Below, piece by piece: positions 5,479 through 7,506 of a DNA stretch of 7,506 nt. A model generated the notes under the pieces. It searched no databases. It was not told the origin of the DNA and worked only from the letters and a program-made list of their open reading frames with translations. Position 1 is the first letter of the stretch. Each line of letters opens with the position of its first letter. The DNA comes from Candidatus Zixiibacteriota bacterium. GTDB lineage: Bacteria; Zixibacteria; MSB-5A5; GN15; FEB-12. The stretch covers positions 1-7,506 of the forward strand of contig QNAG01000128.1 of assembly GCA_003641415.1 (NCBI GenBank), given 5' to 3'. Position numbers and translations under genes: made by a program.

Positions 5479-7449
5479 ATGCGCTATGTAATAATAATTC
5501 TACTTTTCTTGGCTGTCAATGTGTCGGCGACTACGTATTATGTCAAGACTGACGGCAATGACGAATCGGCTGGTACGTCATGGGCTACAGCGTGGGCGAC
5601 TATCGACAAAACCGAGACAGGGATGTCTGGCGGGGATACTGTCTTTTTTGCTCCAGGGATTTATCGGGGGCAGTTAAATCCTGTTGGTGGTACGGCTACT
5701 GCTCCAACGTGGTATGTCTCTGGCAATGGCACTGACAACACGATTCCTACAAGCTATACCGGTCGGAGTAGCAGAGCGTCATTGTGGGGAAGTTATGATT
5801 TATCTGATTCGACATGGACATTACATTCTGGCAATATATGGAAATTAAAATTTACCCCACCTACATCCGTATCCTTTCAATCAACTATTTGTTATACTTT
5901 CTCTCAGATAAATTCTTCTTATGATACCCTTCTTCATCCTAAAACTTCTATGCCAACATCGGCGGGGGAGATATATTATGAAGATACCAATGATACTTTA
6001 TATGTCTGGATGTTTGGCAATGACAATCCCAATAATTACGACACTCTTGAAGCTGCATGGGCACCTCCAGTATTTATTGGAAGTCAAGACCACGTGGTGC
6101 TTTATGGATTTGAAATAAGGTACGGACATCAATCGGGGGTTAGATTTGAAGGTAATCATGGCGATTCAAATTTAGTCTGGAATTGCTGGTTAAGGGGGTT
6201 TGGAAGCCAGAATGCGAATAATACGTCGTGTATTTATTCAGGGTCAAGTGGTGCAATTACTGTTGACACAAATTATGTTGGGTATGTTACTGGATGGGGA
6301 AACATAATACGGTCAGATTCGGTAAGTCTATGTGTTAACCCGTATATGACTATGCACCGCTATGGTATTGGTTTTTACGGTCAGCAGGCAGTAGTGGTTG
6401 AAAGTTGTTATATTGCGCCAGGGTTCTTCTATGGTATAAAATTTAAGGGAACTTGTTCTTTTGGGTCTATTAGGTATAACAAAATAGAGATGGCGACTGA
6501 GTGGGAATCGATGTCACAGGCTGCTATTAAATTTACCACACACACTCATTTTGATTCTGCTTATGGTAATATATGTATAGGTGATGGCCAGGGCGATGCG
6601 TTCGGGGTATATATTGAGAATAAATATGATACTACTACCAGTATGGTTTTTATGAATAATACATTTTATAACATCACTCGTATGGGGACGCTAATTGACC
6701 ATCCGTATGAGAATGCCCAAACCATTAATGGTAATAATGTTATCAAATATAATGTTTATCATACAGTTGTTGGTTCACAGAATCAAAGTTCCTCTAATGG
6801 ATTATTCTCTTGTCCTAATTGGGCTATTAACACAATAACGATTGATTCTAATTTATATTACAACACGGCTGGATATAGCTGGTGTCGCAACTCAACATAT
6901 TATGATTCTACCGACTGGAAGGCATTGGGATATGACGCTCATTCATATATTCATACTGACCCAGGGTTTAACAATGCTGCTGCTGGGGATTTCTCAAGAC
7001 CAAGCGCAAGCGATGAAATGAATCGTACTTATGGTGGGAGGACGTGGACTGTTTACGGGGCGGTGCAGCCAGATAGTTCGCAGCCTCTCGACGCTCCCAC
7101 ACTGATTAGCCCGGCTAATGGTACCACCTTCATAGTTGATACATCACAACTGAAATTGATACCATTAATATGGCACTCAGTTACCAATGCTGATGGATAT
7201 CAGATATTGATCGCCAACAATAGTGACTTTAGTAGTTATCCTGATTCCTCTTTAGTAGTCATCGATACTACTGTTACTGATACGATTTTTGAAGCAGGCG
7301 GTTATGGTACTGCTCATCTGACCGATGGTTTCGGGACATATAACTATTGGAAAGTGAAGGTCATTTCCGATACCTGTAGAAGCAGTGTGTTTTCATCGAC
7401 TAGAAATTTCTACCTTGTAGATGAGGCACCACCGGTAACAATTAAATAG
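5479..7449 (+). CDS. Secreted right-handed parallel beta-helix protein with C-terminal FN3-like domain
   Basis: The 656-residue product has a Sec signal peptide, MRYVIIILLFLAVNVSA, with likely cleavage after A17. Next is the DUF1565-type opening TTYYVKTDGNDESAGTSW (18-35) and GDTVFFAPGIYRG (52-64), the usual entry to secreted parallel beta-helix proteins. About residues 197-470 show repeated beta-rung segments such as HVVLYGFEIRYG, AVVVESCYIAPGF, MVFMNNTFYNIT and TITIDSNLYYN. The domain closes with the common end motif DPGFNNAAAGDF (494-505). A proline-led linker and an FN3-like module follow (about 536-650, with SPANGTTF, LIWHSVTNADGYQI and YNYWKVKV). Such proteins bind, cleave or epimerise polysaccharides, but I see no residues that fix an activity. 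About ten cysteines may form disulfides outside the cytoplasm. No dockerin, anchor or sorting tail is visible at the C-terminus. The start is supported by the signal peptide and by AGGA (5468-5471) seven bases upstream. GC is about 42%. It probably acts on the polysaccharide made by the upstream genes; that is inferred from position. Confidence 0.88.
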   Translation: MRYVIIILLFLAVNVSATTYYVKTDGNDESAGTSWATAWATIDKTETGMSGGDTVFFAPGIYRGQLNPVGGTATAPTWYVSGNGTDNTIPTSYTGRSSRASLWGSYDLSDSTWTLHSGNIWKLKFTPPTSVSFQSTICYTFSQINSSYDTLLHPKTSMPTSAGEIYYEDTNDTLYVWMFGNDNPNNYDTLEAAWAPPVFIGSQDHVVLYGFEIRYGHQSGVRFEGNHGDSNLVWNCWLRGFGSQNANNTSCIYSGSSGAITVDTNYVGYVTGWGNIIRSDSVSLCVNPYMTMHRYGIGFYGQQAVVVESCYIAPGFFYGIKFKGTCSFGSIRYNKIEMATEWESMSQAAIKFTTHTHFDSAYGNICIGDGQGDAFGVYIENKYDTTTSMVFMNNTFYNITRMGTLIDHPYENAQTINGNNVIKYNVYHTVVGSQNQSSSNGLFSCPNWAINTITIDSNLYYNTAGYSWCRNSTYYDSTDWKALGYDAHSYIHTDPGFNNAAAGDFSRPSASDEMNRTYGGRTWTVYGAVQPDSSQPLDAPTLISPANGTTFIVDTSQLKLIPLIWHSVTNADGYQILIANNSDFSSYPDSSLVVIDTTVTDTIFEAGGYGTAHLTDGFGTYNYWKVKVISDTCRSSVFSSTRNFYLVDEAPPVTIK

Positions 7450-7506
7450 GGCTTGGTGAATAAAGTTTAAGTCTTTATCTGTGAGGTGGTTGCAGGATTT
7501 CGGACA

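Noticed and set aside
7460..7478. ATAAAG/CTTTAT hairpin just after the beta-helix gene
   Set aside because: It is a six-base stem with one G-C pair and no T-tract after it. It may be a weak 3' structure but does not qualify as a terminator.
7481..7506. Possible start of a next gene at GTG 7481 or GTG 7486
   Set aside because: Only about eight codons are visible and there is no ribosome binding site or recognisable motif, so it cannot be supported.

Overview
The window holds the end of one gene, five complete genes and one unusual micro-ORF, all on the + strand. It reads as the distal part of an extracellular or surface polysaccharide cluster in a bacterium. The probable parts are a membrane GT2 glycosyltransferase (C-terminus only), three GT-B fold, family-4-like glycosyltransferases and a PaaK/CapK-type AMP-forming ligase. 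After a 374-bp AT-rich gap comes a secreted right-handed beta-helix protein. The phylum cannot be fixed from the sequence. Sec-type secretion, E. coli-like promoter hexamers and the beta-helix plus FN3-like architecture fit a Gram-negative bacterium, possibly the FCB superphylum or a neighbouring candidate phylum, but that is inference.

Layout. Positions 3-95 encode the tail of a GT2-like membrane protein, which overlaps the first GT4 gene (92-1234) by an ATGA junction. A second GT4 gene (1255-2487) follows after 20 bp. Between it and the third GT4 gene (2570-3697) lie 82 bp. These contain a 29-codon ORF overlapping both neighbours by 4 bp, and inside it a near-consensus sigma-70 promoter (TTGCCA, 17 bp, TATAAT). 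The ligase gene (3707-5104) starts 9 bp after the third GT. The intergenic region 5105-5478 contains a candidate promoter whose -10 box sits between the arms of a perfect 10-bp inverted repeat. The beta-helix gene (5479-7449) ends 57 bp before the window edge.

How they may work together. The GT2 and GT4 enzymes would add sugars one after another to a lipid-linked or growing glycan in the cytoplasm. The ligase would activate a carboxylic acid through an acyl-adenylate, perhaps to decorate the glycan or supply a building block. The exported beta-helix protein would bind, cut or modify the polysaccharide outside the cytoplasm. These roles come from family and context; no donor, acceptor or product can be read from the sequence.

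Base composition is mosaic. By hand counts of 300-base samples, the first two GT genes and the beta-helix gene are about 41-42% GC. The third GT gene is about 47-49%, and a late segment of the ligase gene (4501-4800) is about 54%. The last 300 bases of the ligase gene fall back to about 40%. The two edges of this GC-richer block fall at the micro-ORF and at the ligase's domain hinge, which suggests cassette-type recombination. I see no proven new system. The most unusual items are the stitched micro-ORF with its embedded promoter, the mosaic ligase, and the promoter/inverted-repeat element before the beta-helix gene.
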